DNA from: Halanaerobium sp.
GTDB lineage: Bacteria; Bacillota; Halanaerobiia; Halanaerobiales; Halanaerobiaceae
NCBI GenBank assembly: GCA_018399955.1
Contig: JAGYNO010000004.1
Location: 1 to 64,000, forward strand
Direction: 5' to 3'
Length of the DNA: 64,000 nt
The notes under the pieces were generated by a model. That model was not told the origin of the DNA. It ran no database searches and saw only the letters and a list, made by a program, of their open reading frames with translations. This document shows, piece after piece, positions 52,006 to 62,515 of the stretch. Each line of letters begins with the position of its first letter. The first letter of the stretch is position 1. Made by a program: the position numbers and the translations under genes.

Positions 52006-55000
52006 CTATTCTTCAGAAACAGCATCTTCTTTATGAACTGATTTTCTGAACCAGTTTACTACTTTTAATCTAATCTCAGCGACTATATCATATATAACTG
52101 GAATTATGACTAATGTTAAAATTGTTGAAAATAATAGACCACCTATAACTACAACTGCCATCGGCTGTTGAGTTTCTGCTCCAGTACCAAACCCAATAGC
52201 CAAAGGTAATAATGCTAAAACTGTAGTTAAAGTAGTCATCAATATTGGTCTCAACCTAATAGGAGCTGCTTCCAATATTGCTTCTCTTCTCTTCATTATT
52301 TTTCGCCTATTATTTATATAATCGATCATTACAATTGCATTATTTACAACAATACCGACCAGCATTATTGCACCTATCATTCCATTTACACTTAATGCCA
52401 TACCTGAAATTATAAGTGCAATTACCGCCCCCACAACAGATAAGGGAACTGTAAACATTATTACAAATGGATAAATTAAAGACTCAAATTGTGAAGCCAT
52501 AACCATATAAACAAGTAATACAGCAAGGATGACAGCTAAATATAGTTGAGAAAAAGAATCTTCCATATCTTGAGCTTCACCACCATAACTAAGTGTATAA
52601 GAAGGTGGTATTTCAAGTTTTTCTGCTACTATGTTTTCCAGATCGGTTTGAACATCACCAAGTGGTCTTTCAAAAATATCAGCAGTTATAGATATAACTC
52701 TCTGCTGATTTTCACGTTGAATAGAAGAAAACCCAGTTCCAGGTCCAATTTCAGCAAGCTGTGATAAAATAACATTTGATCCATCATTTCTAAATAATTT
52801 AATATTTCTTAAATTATTAAGTGAAGTGCTGTCAGCATCTGCTAATTTTAAATTGATATCAATTTCTTCTCCAGCCAAAGTTAAATTGTCAATATTACTG
52901 CCGCTAAATGCCATATTCACATAATCTATTATTTCACTCTCACTAAAACCATAATAATCTGCCTGTTTTCTATCAATATTTACATGAATTTCAGGATTAC
53001 CTTTTTCTAAAGATATATCTGTATTCCGAATTCCTTCCACTTGATTAAAAATTCTTTCTGTTTCCCCAGCAAGAATTAAAAGCCTATCTAAATCAGGTCC
53101 TTTAATCTTTGCTTCTAGTGCAGAACCTCCACCACTACCTCTTATCATTGATGTTTGAGCTGATACATTAATTCTAGGACCAGCTATTCTAGAAGTCCTG
53201 CTTCTAATTTCTTCTGCAATCTGATTTATATCGCGATCTCTATCTTCTAAATCAACTAGTTCAATAGTAAAACGGGCATTTCCCCGCCAGACTCTAGTAG
53301 TAGTAATATCAATTTCTTCAACATCATTTAAACGCTGCTGCACTTCTTTTACTATCTTATCAGTACTCTCGATTGTTGAATTTTCAGGCATAGAAACAAA
53401 TACTCTAATTGAACCCTGATCAGATGAAGGCATATATTCGGTTTTAAGTGGAATTATTCCTGTTAACATCCCAGCAGCAAAAATAACTAAAAATATCATT
53501 ACTGCTGCAAGTACTTTATACCGATTATCCAATGATTTATTTAGTAAATTTTGATATAATTTTATATATTTTTTATCTTTAATATTTTTATCAGACTCAT
53601 TTTTACTTACTTTCAGCACTTTAGATGAAAGCATTGGGATAAAAGTTAATGCAACAAATAATGAAGCAAAAAGTGAAAAAGTTACAGTCAGTGCCATCGG
53701 AGTAAAAAGTTCTGCCATCATATCTTCGATAAATATAACTGGCAAAAATACAGCAGCTGTTGTCATTGTCGAGGCAAAAATTGCTGCTGCTACCTCAGCT
53801 GTTCCTTCTTTTGCGGCCAGAAGACGGCCTTTACCATCTGCTCTATGTCTGTAAATATTTTCAAGAACAACTATTGAGTTATCAAGCAGCATACCTACAC
53901 CCAGGGCGATACCTCCTAAGGTTATAATATTTAAACTTAAATTAGCAAAAAACATCATAGCAAAAGCAGCCAGAACAGAAATAGGTATTGCTGCTGCAAT
54001 AACAATTGTACTGCTTATGTTTCTTAAGAAAAAATACAGAATAATAACAGCTAATATCCCACCAATTATAAAGTTCTGCTGTACCCCAGCAATTGAATCT
54101 TCTATATATTCTGCTGTATTACTTGTAATTTCAAGTTTCGCCTCTCCTAATTCACCTTTGAGCCGCTCTACAGCTTTTTTCACATCTGCAGCAGCAGCAA
54201 CAGTATTACTATCTCCCTGTTTTTGTATCGATATTCCAACACTTTCTTCTCCATTTAAATAACTTATACTGCTTATATCCTTAAAACCTTCCTCAATATC
54301 TGCAATTAATGTGATTGGTATTTTATCACCTGCTGAAGTATTAATCTCTATTTCTTTTATATCTTCTATACTGCTGAACTTACCTTTTGCTCTTACAGAA
54401 ATTTCCTCATCTCCTACCATAACATTACCCAAACCACCATCCTGATTGCTGGTTCTTATAGTTGATGTCATTTGACTCAAACTAATATTATAAGCATCAA
54501 GCTGTTCCTGGTTTGCATTTATCTTAATTACCCTTTCTCTACCTCCAGTAACCTCTGCAGAAGCAATACCCTCTATTTTTTCTAATTCAGGTTGAATTAA
54601 ATCTTCTGCAGTATTTTTTAATTCAACAGCAGTTAAGCCTGCTAAAGAAAGCTCCATTATTGGCTGTGAATTTGGATCAAAATTACGAATTCTTGGTGCA
54701 TCTGCACCATCAGGAAGCCTATTTTCTACTTGAGAGATATAATCTCTTAAATCATTTTTTGCTTCAGTTAGATCAGTACCATAATTTAACTGCAGCATAA
54801 CTCTAGAAAAACCTTCACTGCTGGTGGTATTTAAAGTATCAAGACCATCAAGTACTGCCACACTTTGTTCTATTGGCCTGGTTACTAATTCTTCAACCTC
54901 CTCTGGACTTGCCCCACTATATGAAGTTGTTACCATTAAAAATGGGACTTCTATATCAGGAGTTAAATCCATCGGCAGTCTAGTTAAGGCAATAGCTCCT

Positions 55001-55071
55001 ATTAACACAACAACCAGTATAAACATTGTAATTGTAACTGGTCTATCAACTGAAATATCAGAGAGTTTCAT
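52006..55071 (-). CDS. RND efflux transporter, AcrB/MdtB/HAE1-like
   Basis: 1021 residues, the normal RND length. MKLSDISVDRPVTITMFIL starts TM1, followed by two large periplasmic loops and 12 transmembrane segments; GVGMLLDNSIVVLENIYRH in TM4 carries the proton-path Asp (single, not the Asp-Asp of AcrB), and SQPMA-like AETQQPMAVVVIGGL is near TM11. It forms a tripartite pump with the adaptor and TolC-like genes upstream; the adaptor stop and this ATG are adjacent. It exports drugs, bile-like compounds or lipids across both membranes. Confidence 0.95.
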   Translation of the reverse strand: MKLSDISVDRPVTITMFILVVVLIGAIALTRLPMDLTPDIEVPFLMVTTSYSGASPEEVEELVTRPIEQSVAVLDGLDTLNTTSSEGFSRVMLQLNYGTDLTEAKNDLRDYISQVENRLPDGADAPRIRNFDPNSQPIMELSLAGLTAVELKNTAEDLIQPELEKIEGIASAEVTGGRERVIKINANQEQLDAYNISLSQMTSTIRTSNQDGGLGNVMVGDEEISVRAKGKFSSIEDIKEIEINTSAGDKIPITLIADIEEGFKDISSISYLNGEESVGISIQKQGDSNTVAAAADVKKAVERLKGELGEAKLEITSNTAEYIEDSIAGVQQNFIIGGILAVIILYFFLRNISSTIVIAAAIPISVLAAFAMMFFANLSLNIITLGGIALGVGMLLDNSIVVLENIYRHRADGKGRLLAAKEGTAEVAAAIFASTMTTAAVFLPVIFIEDMMAELFTPMALTVTFSLFASLFVALTFIPMLSSKVLKVSKNESDKNIKDKKYIKLYQNLLNKSLDNRYKVLAAVMIFLVIFAAGMLTGIIPLKTEYMPSSDQGSIRVFVSMPENSTIESTDKIVKEVQQRLNDVEEIDITTTRVWRGNARFTIELVDLEDRDRDINQIAEEIRSRTSRIAGPRINVSAQTSMIRGSGGGSALEAKIKGPDLDRLLILAGETERIFNQVEGIRNTDISLEKGNPEIHVNIDRKQADYYGFSESEIIDYVNMAFSGSNIDNLTLAGEEIDINLKLADADSTSLNNLRNIKLFRNDGSNVILSQLAEIGPGTGFSSIQRENQQRVISITADIFERPLGDVQTDLENIVAEKLEIPPSYTLSYGGEAQDMEDSFSQLYLAVILAVLLVYMVMASQFESLIYPFVIMFTVPLSVVGAVIALIISGMALSVNGMIGAIMLVGIVVNNAIVMIDYINNRRKIMKRREAILEAAPIRLRPILMTTLTTVLALLPLAIGFGTGAETQQPMAVVVIGGLLFSTILTLVIIPVIYDIVAEIRLKVVNWFRKSVHKEDAVSEE

Positions 55072-56388
55072 TTAATTATCACCTCGACTGACAACATTTA
55101 CAGTCATACCATCATTTAAATTTTCTTTACCTGTAGTAACTACTTCTTGTTCTGCTTCTAAGCCACTTTTTATAACTGCAATATCTTCATTTTCAGCTGA
55201 AATTTCGACTTCTTGTTTTTTTACTTTTCCATCTATTAATAAAAAAACATAATTTGTTCCATTATCTTCTAAAACAGCATTTTGGCTTACCAACACCATA
55301 TCTTTTGCCCTGGCAGTTATCAGTTCAACCTGTGCTGACATACCTGATTTAATAATATTTTCAGGGTTTTCTACAATTATTCTCACAGGAAAGCTCTGCC
55401 TGTTATCTGCAGTTCTCGGTGAAATACTTGTAATAATACCGTTAAATTCTCTATTTAATGATCTAAAATTAACATTTACTTCTTCACCAGTGATCAGTTT
55501 ATTAACATTTAGCTCATTAATATAAGCTAAAAGCTCAATCTGGTCAATATTTGTAATTACTGCAATTCTCTGATTTGATAACAGCTGACCTTTTTCCACA
55601 TTCAAATCTGCTACTATACCAGAAATTGGGGCTTCGACTTTACTGTAACTGCTGTTAAGTTTTGTTCTTTCTAAATTAACTTCAGCCTGAGCAACTTGAG
55701 ATTCAAGTGCAGCTATTTCTTCAGCTGCAGCTCCCATTTCTAAAAGTTCTAAAGATTTCAAGGCTGAAAGATAGCTGCTTCTAGCTGCAGTCAATTCGTT
55801 GGCACTTTGATCTAATTCCTGTTTTGAAATATATTCTTCTTCAAAAAGCTGTTTCTTCCTCTGATAATTTTCTTCTCTCAATTTTAATTCTGATTTTGTC
55901 TGCTCCAGCTGTGCTTCTTTCTGTTCGATTTCTGCTTTTCTGGCACCATTTACAGCAGACTGCAGATCTGCCTTAGCTTTTTTTAAGGATGCTTCTGCAT
56001 TTAACAAATCAAGCTCTCTACTGCGATTATCCATTTCTATCAAAATATCTCCTGCCTCTACTCTATCTCCAATTTTAACATTTACAGTATTTACAACTTC
56101 CTGTATTCTCGGCATAACTTCTACCTCTTGAGCAGCTTCAGCCAAAGCACTTACAGTTATTTGATCGGTAAAATCACCTTTTCTGCTTTTTACAGTTTCT
56201 ACAGCTAAAGCAGCTGATTCTGACTCATCTCCACTATTAGCAGCTCCACTTCCTGCCCCACCTCCCTGGCCTCCACCAGTACCCTGAGCTAATACATTAT
56301 TTATTAGATTAAAATTTTCATTATTAACTAAATTTAGGGCTGAAATAAGGAATAATATTAAGATAAAAAATATAATTTTTTTATTCAC
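55072..56388 (-). CDS. HlyD/AcrA-type periplasmic adaptor protein
   Basis: 438 residues. N-terminal hydrophobic segment (about 5-22), a Gly/Ala/Ser linker, a biotinyl-lipoyl domain split around a long coiled-coil hairpin (about 120-250, many Lys/Glu/Gln/Leu), and a beta-barrel with VRIIVENPENIIKSGMSAQVEL. The frame opens with a GTG at 56397, but a GTG at 56388 (MNKKIIFF) has GGAG 8 bases before it. The end of the preceding gene overlaps its start. Confidence 0.92.
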   Translation of the reverse strand: MNKKIIFFILILFLISALNLVNNENFNLINNVLAQGTGGGQGGGAGSGAANSGDESESAALAVETVKSRKGDFTDQITVSALAEAAQEVEVMPRIQEVVNTVNVKIGDRVEAGDILIEMDNRSRELDLLNAEASLKKAKADLQSAVNGARKAEIEQKEAQLEQTKSELKLREENYQRKKQLFEEEYISKQELDQSANELTAARSSYLSALKSLELLEMGAAAEEIAALESQVAQAEVNLERTKLNSSYSKVEAPISGIVADLNVEKGQLLSNQRIAVITNIDQIELLAYINELNVNKLITGEEVNVNFRSLNREFNGIITSISPRTADNRQSFPVRIIVENPENIIKSGMSAQVELITARAKDMVLVSQNAVLEDNGTNYVFLLIDGKVKKQEVEISAENEDIAVIKSGLEAEQEVVTTGKENLNDGMTVNVVSRGDN

Positions 56389-57796
56389 TTTGATCACTCC
56401 ATCCTACAGTATTTATAATCTTATCACTAATTATTCTAACTAAACTAAGTTCTTCAATCAAAAGTTGATCTCTGGATTTATGATATTCATTTAAACTGCT
56501 GTAATAATCAATCTCTGCTTTTAAAACTTCACTATTTTCAATTGAACCATCACTAAGCTGTTCTTTTCTAATTGTTAATAAATGTTCATCTTTTTTTAAA
56601 GATAAATCATTTTTTCTTAAAGTTCTAACTGCAGATTTAATATTATTTATAGAACTCTCTAATTGAAGATATTTATTTCTTTTTAAATTTTCTATTTTTC
56701 TTTTTTCAATTTCTATTTCATCAGTTACTTTTTGCTGCCTCAATTCATTTGCGCCTCCATCATAAAAATCATAACTAATGCTTAAACCGAGTATTGATTC
56801 TTCTGATGATTGATTATAACTTCCATTTAAATCTAAGTTTAATTTCGCATCATCTTCTATCCATTCTAAATTCTTCTCTAAAATAGTTATATTGAGCTGC
56901 TGAACTTTCAGCTCAGAATCAGTACTTAATAATTTATCATATAAATTATTTATATTATTTTCTTCATAATTGTAAAGAATATTTTCGAATAAATTTAATA
57001 AGGATGCATTTTGATCATAAATTAAATCCTGGTCTTTATCCAAACCTAAATTTAACTCAAAACTTTTTTTAGCATTTGCAAACTGATTATCAATATCAAA
57101 ATACTCATTTTCTGCATCTAAATATGTGATTTCTGCATTAAGAACTTCACTTTTAGCAGCTTCACCTACTTCAGCTTTTTCCATTAAATCTTCGAAATTA
57201 TTTTTTGCTTTATTAACACTTCTTTCTAGATTCTTTTGGGTTACTGAGAGTCTTAAAATATTGAGGTAGTCTTCTACCCAATCAATAATTTTGTTTTCTT
57301 TTAAATTTTTATATTCTGATTCACTTATTAAAAGCTCTCTGCTTTTTATAAAATACTCCTGTTCTAAATTGCTGTCAGTTATTGGCAGCAGACGTTTATT
57401 AAAATTAATTAAATAATTTTCCCCATCATTATCACTGTAATTTAACTGCTGATTAAGACTAAAACCAGAACTAAATTCTCTATTTAAATTGAGTAAGGTT
57501 TTTCTTTCTTCTAAAGTATTATTATTTGAATAATCTTTTTCAGCTTCATTTAAAACTTCATTATATTCTCCACTTATATTAATATTCCAAGACTGTTGTG
57601 CTCTAACAATCTCCAAATCTTTTTCTAAACTATTAATTTGATTTACCTTTTCGTTTAATTCTATATTATTTTTTAAAGCAGTTAAAAAAGCATCAGTTAA
57701 AGTTATTTTTTCTGCTGATGCTGATGCTGAAAAAAATGTTATTATAGAAATTACTAATAATATTATTCCAGAATTAAATCTATTCTTATTATTCAT
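56381..57796 (-). CDS. TolC-family outer membrane channel protein (1)
   Basis: 471 residues with a signal peptide (about 1-28, ending ASASA) and TolC repeats: two halves with long heptad-rich helices (VTQKNLERSVNKAKNNFEDLMEKAEVGEAAKSEVLNAE and KKDEHLLTIRKEQLSDGSIENSEVLKAEIDYYSS segments). A channel in the outer membrane, so the cell envelope is diderm. It overlaps the next upstream TolC gene by 8 bases. Confidence 0.9.
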   Translation of the reverse strand: MNNKNRFNSGIILLVISIITFFSASASAEKITLTDAFLTALKNNIELNEKVNQINSLEKDLEIVRAQQSWNINISGEYNEVLNEAEKDYSNNNTLEERKTLLNLNREFSSGFSLNQQLNYSDNDGENYLINFNKRLLPITDSNLEQEYFIKSRELLISESEYKNLKENKIIDWVEDYLNILRLSVTQKNLERSVNKAKNNFEDLMEKAEVGEAAKSEVLNAEITYLDAENEYFDIDNQFANAKKSFELNLGLDKDQDLIYDQNASLLNLFENILYNYEENNINNLYDKLLSTDSELKVQQLNITILEKNLEWIEDDAKLNLDLNGSYNQSSEESILGLSISYDFYDGGANELRQQKVTDEIEIEKRKIENLKRNKYLQLESSINNIKSAVRTLRKNDLSLKKDEHLLTIRKEQLSDGSIENSEVLKAEIDYYSSLNEYHKSRDQLLIEELSLVRIISDKIINTVGWSDQSE

Positions 57797-58841
57797 TAAG
57801 AATCACCCCTGGCTTTAAGTTTAAAATATCAGCCAGTTCTTCTGCTGCTAGATAATAATTTAAAATAGTATTATGATAATTAAACTGCTGATTATAATAT
57901 GAGGCTTCATACTGCAAAAGAGCTGTTAAATCTGCTGAACCAAGTTGATACTCGCGTTTAACTCGATTATACTCTCTCTCATAATTTTCTAATCTCTGCT
58001 TTTCAAGTTCAGATCTCTTTTCAAGCTGGACTAGATTTAATTGAGCAGAAACAATTCTGCTCTCTAAGCTATCTTCTGTTTCTTCTAAAGCGATCTCAGC
58101 CTCTTGAATTGAAAGAGCTGCAATCTTTTTATCTATCTCAGCGGCTTCTATCTCTTCTACCTCATTATTAATTTCTGCAAGTCTTATATCCAATTTCTTT
58201 ATCTTAATTTCGTTATTATTTTCAAATCCTATTTTTAAAGCTTCTTGTTGACTGATCTCCCAAAAATTAATCTCAGGAAATTCACTTAACTCAAATTTAA
58301 GGCTATCTAATTTAAGCATATTTTTAAAATCATTTAAATGCTGTTCAAGCTCATCTTTTAATGTCTGTAATCTCATTTCTGCATCTCTAAATATATTGCG
58401 CTGTTCTAAAAGCTCAACTCTATTTACTTCCGATAATTCAAATCTTTTTTCGAATTCATTATAAAGCCTTTTTTCTGCGATTACAGTTAACTCTTGAGAT
58501 TCAATCTCTTTTTCATTTGAGATAATTGTTAAATATTTATTAATAATATCTTTAACCACCTCAGCCCGTTTATCCTCATAATTTTTTTCTGCACTTATAA
58601 AATCCTTCTCAGCTAATATTTCTTGACTAAGATACTGATTCAATTTATTTTGGGACTTTGCCTTTTTATAGTTCAATTCTGATTTTTTTAAAGCTAATTC
58701 CGCATTCAATAGTGAATTGTTATTTTCTTCTGCTAGTTCTAATGTTTCGCTTAAATTTAATTCTATTTCTTCTGCAAATACAGCTGATGAAAAAAATAAA
58801 ATAAAAACTGTTAATATCAAAATTAAAATATTTTTTTCCAC
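57789..58841 (-). CDS. TolC-family protein (2), shorter
   Basis: 350 residues with a signal peptide (about 1-24) and TolC-type helices (KALALKKSELNYKKAKSQNK-like and VKREYQLGSADLTALLQYEASYYNQQ). It is about 100 residues shorter than its neighbour, with only partial halves, and may serve as a partner or periplasmic spacer rather than a full channel. Start GTG, 6 bases after GGAGGG. First gene of the efflux operon. Confidence 0.82.
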   Translation of the reverse strand: MEKNILILILTVFILFFSSAVFAEEIELNLSETLELAEENNNSLLNAELALKKSELNYKKAKSQNKLNQYLSQEILAEKDFISAEKNYEDKRAEVVKDIINKYLTIISNEKEIESQELTVIAEKRLYNEFEKRFELSEVNRVELLEQRNIFRDAEMRLQTLKDELEQHLNDFKNMLKLDSLKFELSEFPEINFWEISQQEALKIGFENNNEIKIKKLDIRLAEINNEVEEIEAAEIDKKIAALSIQEAEIALEETEDSLESRIVSAQLNLVQLEKRSELEKQRLENYEREYNRVKREYQLGSADLTALLQYEASYYNQQFNYHNTILNYYLAAEELADILNLKPGVILNE

Positions 58842-59113
58842 TAAAAACCCTCCTCTTTCATGATTGTGAATATTTTTTTAAAAATCTTATTTCAATAAAC
58901 ACACAAATCTGTTTATCGTTTTTACTGTTATTTATTAACTTGAAGCGTAATTATATTTTATTATAAACATAAAATTGTGAAGATAATATGAAAACCGCAG
59001 ATATATTTCATCTGCGGTTAATTAAATATCAATATATTAAATTGCTTTAACTGAATTCCACAGTGTTACTAAAAAACTAAGTTAAATATTTAAATCAAAT
59101 TCTTAATAACTAT
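58842..59113. other. 272-base gap between the nitroreductase and TolC operons
   Basis: Beyond the hairpin at 58993-59019 it is AT-rich and holds the promoter region of the efflux operon (58860-58980), in which I could not pick a single convincing -35/-10 pair. No ORF. Confidence 0.4.
58993..59019 (-). terminator. terminator of the nitroreductase gene
   Basis: AACCGCAGAT and ATCTGCGGTT form a 10-pair stem with a 7-base loop; on the minus strand TTTTCATATT follows. It lies about 95 bases after the stop codon. Confidence 0.65.
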
Positions 59114-59905
59114 TTATTTTTCTCCTTCTTTAATAAAAGAAGCTATTCCCATTTCTCCAAATTCAACTCTACCCTCTGCTCCTCCATCCAGTGCCCCAAT
59201 CTCTATATGGAGTAGAGCAATTCCACATTCTAATCTTTTATATGCAGAAGATTTACCTTTACAATCTACTACAATGCGGTTATCACCATAAAAGAACTGC
59301 CATGGTTGTCTGTTCAGTCTAGAAGGTGCCGAGCTTGCTGTTTTAATAGCATTTTTAACCCAGCCAGGCCAGTCTTTATTATATCCATCCGGACATAGCT
59401 CATCTAGAGATTTGCGGTCACGATGAGGAAAGAGTTTTGAAATAAAATGTCGTGTTATATTATAACTTTCCGATGAATAACCTAAAGGAGTTACTGCCGC
59501 TAATCTTTCTCCTGCTTCCATCTCAATATTAACATTAGTTTTGCTGGGTTCAAAACGAGCACCAATCCAACAAGTACCAAGACCATGAGCAGTTGCTTCT
59601 AAAACTGCAGCTTCACCAATATAACCAGCTTTAGTCCAATGGTGTTCACCAGTGCTTTTAATAATTATTACCATAAATGCTGGTGAATCAGTAAAATTAC
59701 CATATTTGCCATTAAGAGCAGGAAGAATTTCTGTAATTGAATTCTTATAGATTTTTAAACGAACCTCATCATAAACTTCATTTAAATCTTTAATGTTTTT
59801 TTCCAGTGCTTTTAAAGTAAATGGCTTGATTTCTCTACTCATATATTTCTGTTGAGAATAACGAGTCTGAACTGATTCATACCATTTTTTAATAGGAATT
59901 TTCAT
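59114..59905 (-). CDS. nitroreductase-family protein (TM1586-like)
   Basis: 263 residues made of two nitroreductase-like halves: RYSQQKYMSREI and EAAVLEATAHGLGTCWIGARF in the first, IKTASSAPSRLNRQPWQFFYGDNRIVV and ECGIALLHIEIGALD in the second. It binds FMN and reduces nitro or quinone compounds, but the real substrate is unknown. Strong AGGAGC-like site before the ATG. Confidence 0.85.
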   Translation of the reverse strand: MKIPIKKWYESVQTRYSQQKYMSREIKPFTLKALEKNIKDLNEVYDEVRLKIYKNSITEILPALNGKYGNFTDSPAFMVIIIKSTGEHHWTKAGYIGEAAVLEATAHGLGTCWIGARFEPSKTNVNIEMEAGERLAAVTPLGYSSESYNITRHFISKLFPHRDRKSLDELCPDGYNKDWPGWVKNAIKTASSAPSRLNRQPWQFFYGDNRIVVDCKGKSSAYKRLECGIALLHIEIGALDGGAEGRVEFGEMGIASFIKEGEK

Positions 59906-59979
59906 AAGGATCCGCTCCTTTCTTAAAGAAGTCTCTCTTATTTATTTTTTTTAACTTAAAACCTTTATTAACATAAATA

Positions 59980-61320
59980 TTAAATATTTATAGCTGCTTT
60001 TATCTCTTCTAACTTCTCATCCAGCATTTTTTTGTCAGCTGCTTCTACAACAAGTCTTAAATATGGTTCAGTATTTGATGGTCTAACATTAAACCACCAA
60101 TCTTTGTATTCTAATCTGTACCCATCAAAATCATAAAATTCATCTGGTTCTTCTTTCTCAAAATAATAATCTTTTAAATTTTCCATTACTTCTTTTTTAT
60201 TTTCTATTTTAAAATTAACTTCTCCAGAACTTGCATATTTATCTAATTCAGAGATTAATTTAGAAATCGTTTTGCCTTCCTTTTTTATCCGTGCCGCTAC
60301 ATTAAGCACAATCAGAGCTGTTAATACACCAGAATCACAATAAAAGAAATCTTTATAGTAATAATGTCCTGCAAGTTCACCACCACAAATTCCATCTATC
60401 TCACGCAGTTTTAATTTTGCATATGCATGTCCTACTTTCCAAAGATAATGTTTACCACCCAATTTTTTAATATGTTCAGTTACAGACCACGATGTACGAA
60501 TATCACAAAGAATATTTTTACCTCTATCCTGATTGATATAATATTCAGCTAAAAGTGCTATAATTAAATCAGGAGCAATAAACTTACCTTTCTCATCTAA
60601 AAACATTACTCTATCTCCATCTCCATCAAAGATCAAACCAATATCTGAATTGTTTTCGAGCAGAAGTTTCTTTAAATCTTCCCTGTTTTCTGCAGTAAGT
60701 GGATTTGCTTCATGGTTAGGAAAAGTCCCATCAAGTTCATTATATATATAATGGGGACTATCACCAAATATTTGCTTAGAAATAATTGCTGTCATGCCAT
60801 TTGAAATATCTACAGCAATATCTAAATTAGATAAATCAGGAAGATAAGTTTTTTGAAATTCTATATATTCATCTTTAATGTCATGCTCTAATATACTTCC
60901 TTTTTTCTTCGGACTTACTGGATTAATTCCTCTACTTTTTATCATTTCTTCAAGTTCTTTTAGACCTGAGTCATATCCTACCGGCAGAGCATTTTCTCTT
61001 GAAACTTTAAGCCCATTATACTCTGGTGGATTATGTGAAGCTGTTATCATAACTGAAGCATTATATCCATATTTAGCTGTACCATAATAAACCATAGGTG
61101 TTGTTGCATAGCCAATTTTGTAAACATCAGCACCTCTATCAGTAATACCTTCTGCTAAAGCTTCAAAAACTTCTGGAGTAGATTCTCTATCATCATAGCC
61201 CACTAGAACTTTTTCTGCTTCCAGTAGTTCAGGTAGAAAATATCCTATTTTATATACATCATCTTTATTGAAATCTTTATTATAAACTCCTCTAATATCA
61301 TAAGCCTTAAAAGCTTCCAA
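59980..61320 (-). CDS. manB: phosphomannomutase/phosphoglucomutase
   Basis: 446 residues. Catalytic phosphoserine in ITASHNPPEYNGLK (about residue 96), the magnesium loop IFDGDGDRVMF (about 232), sugar-binding GGELAGHYYY and phosphate-binding RPSNTEPYLRLV. Interconverts hexose 1- and 6-phosphates for polysaccharide or nucleotide-sugar synthesis. Start TTG, 7 bases after GGAGG. Confidence 0.93.
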   Translation of the reverse strand: MEAFKAYDIRGVYNKDFNKDDVYKIGYFLPELLEAEKVLVGYDDRESTPEVFEALAEGITDRGADVYKIGYATTPMVYYGTAKYGYNASVMITASHNPPEYNGLKVSRENALPVGYDSGLKELEEMIKSRGINPVSPKKKGSILEHDIKDEYIEFQKTYLPDLSNLDIAVDISNGMTAIISKQIFGDSPHYIYNELDGTFPNHEANPLTAENREDLKKLLLENNSDIGLIFDGDGDRVMFLDEKGKFIAPDLIIALLAEYYINQDRGKNILCDIRTSWSVTEHIKKLGGKHYLWKVGHAYAKLKLREIDGICGGELAGHYYYKDFFYCDSGVLTALIVLNVAARIKKEGKTISKLISELDKYASSGEVNFKIENKKEVMENLKDYYFEKEEPDEFYDFDGYRLEYKDWWFNVRPSNTEPYLRLVVEAADKKMLDEKLEEIKAAINI

Positions 61321-61459
61321 ATTAACGCCTCCCCAAAAGATTTATACTATAATTTTTTATTATATTTAAATTTAATTTAATAGTAGTTTTATCATAATTT
61401 AGAATTCTTTCTATTATATATATTCTATGTTTATGGAAATATTCCTTGTTTTATATTAA

Positions 61460-61488
61460 AGCTTAGATTTTTTTTAAATATCTAAGCT
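61460..61488 (-). terminator. hairpin at the end of the BASS transporter gene
   Basis: AGCTTAGAT and ATCTAAGCT form a 9-pair stem with an A-rich loop on the minus strand, overlapping the stop codon at 61482-61484. The following TTTAATATAAAAC is a weak T-run, so termination is likely but not sure. Confidence 0.5.
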
Positions 61489-62447
61489 CTAGCTTCTTTA
61501 GGCTGTTCAACTTGTTTGGAATCAATCCCTTTTCTGGACCAGTAAGTAGCAATTAATGGCCCAGAGATATTATGCCAAACACTAAAAATAGCTGCTGGTA
61601 TAGCAGCTGCAGGACTAAAATGAGCAACTGCAAGAGAAACTGCTAAACCAGAATTTTGCATTCCAATCTCTATACTCAATGCTCTCTTTTTTGCTTCTTC
61701 CAATCCAATCTTATCTCCTAAGAAATATCCTGCTGCTAGTCCCAACAAATTATGTAAAATTACAATTAAAAATATTAAAAATCCTGAACTAATGAGCTGT
61801 CCAGCATTTGCTCCTACTACTCCGCCAACAATAAAAACAATAGAAATTACAGAAACTGCAGGAAGTAATTTTGTCAATGTATTAATACTGCTTCCAAATA
61901 TAGTATTAATAATAAGACCTAATAATATAGGTGCAATTACAATTTGAACAATTGAAATAAACATTGACCAAGGATCAACTGGTATCCATCTACCTGCAAA
62001 AATCATCGTCAGAAACGGAGTTAAAATTGGAGCTAAAAATGTTGATAAAGTTGTAATAGAAACAGATAAAACAACATCACCTTTAGCTAAAAAGGTCATA
62101 ACATTTGATGCTGTACCTCCTGGACAAGTACCTACAAGTATTACTCCTGCAGCTAAAGCGGGCGGCAGCCTAAATATTACAGCTAATAAAAAAGCTAAAA
62201 AAGACATCACCGAAAATTGAAAAAATGAGCCAATAATAACGTTTTTTGGTTGTTTAAAAATATTTTTAAAGTCTTTAATCTCTAATGTCATTCCCATACC
62301 AAACATAATAATTCCTAATAAAAGTGGAATCTGCGGCAGTACCCAGGCAAAAGCCTCTACATCAAAAAATCCCCAAACCGCTGCAGCAATTGTCCATATC
62401 ACAAAATAGCTGCCAATAAATTCAACTATTCTTTCTAAAGTTTTCAT
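61482..62447 (-). CDS. bile acid:sodium symporter (BASS) family transporter
   Basis: 321 residues and about ten transmembrane segments. VILVGTCPGGTASNVMTFLAKGDVVLSVSITT and ALSIEIGMQNSGLAVSLAVAHF are the BASS signatures containing the sodium-site residues. Bacterial members move organic anions such as pantoate or keto acids; the substrate here is unknown. Confidence 0.92.
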   Translation of the reverse strand: MKTLERIVEFIGSYFVIWTIAAAVWGFFDVEAFAWVLPQIPLLLGIIMFGMGMTLEIKDFKNIFKQPKNVIIGSFFQFSVMSFLAFLLAVIFRLPPALAAGVILVGTCPGGTASNVMTFLAKGDVVLSVSITTLSTFLAPILTPFLTMIFAGRWIPVDPWSMFISIVQIVIAPILLGLIINTIFGSSINTLTKLLPAVSVISIVFIVGGVVGANAGQLISSGFLIFLIVILHNLLGLAAGYFLGDKIGLEEAKKRALSIEIGMQNSGLAVSLAVAHFSPAAAIPAAIFSVWHNISGPLIATYWSRKGIDSKQVEQPKEARA

Positions 62448-62515
62448 AACTATTATCCCTCTCTCTAATGTTTTGTATTATGTTAACAAGATTAAGAATA
62501 ATAGTCAATTTAGTT

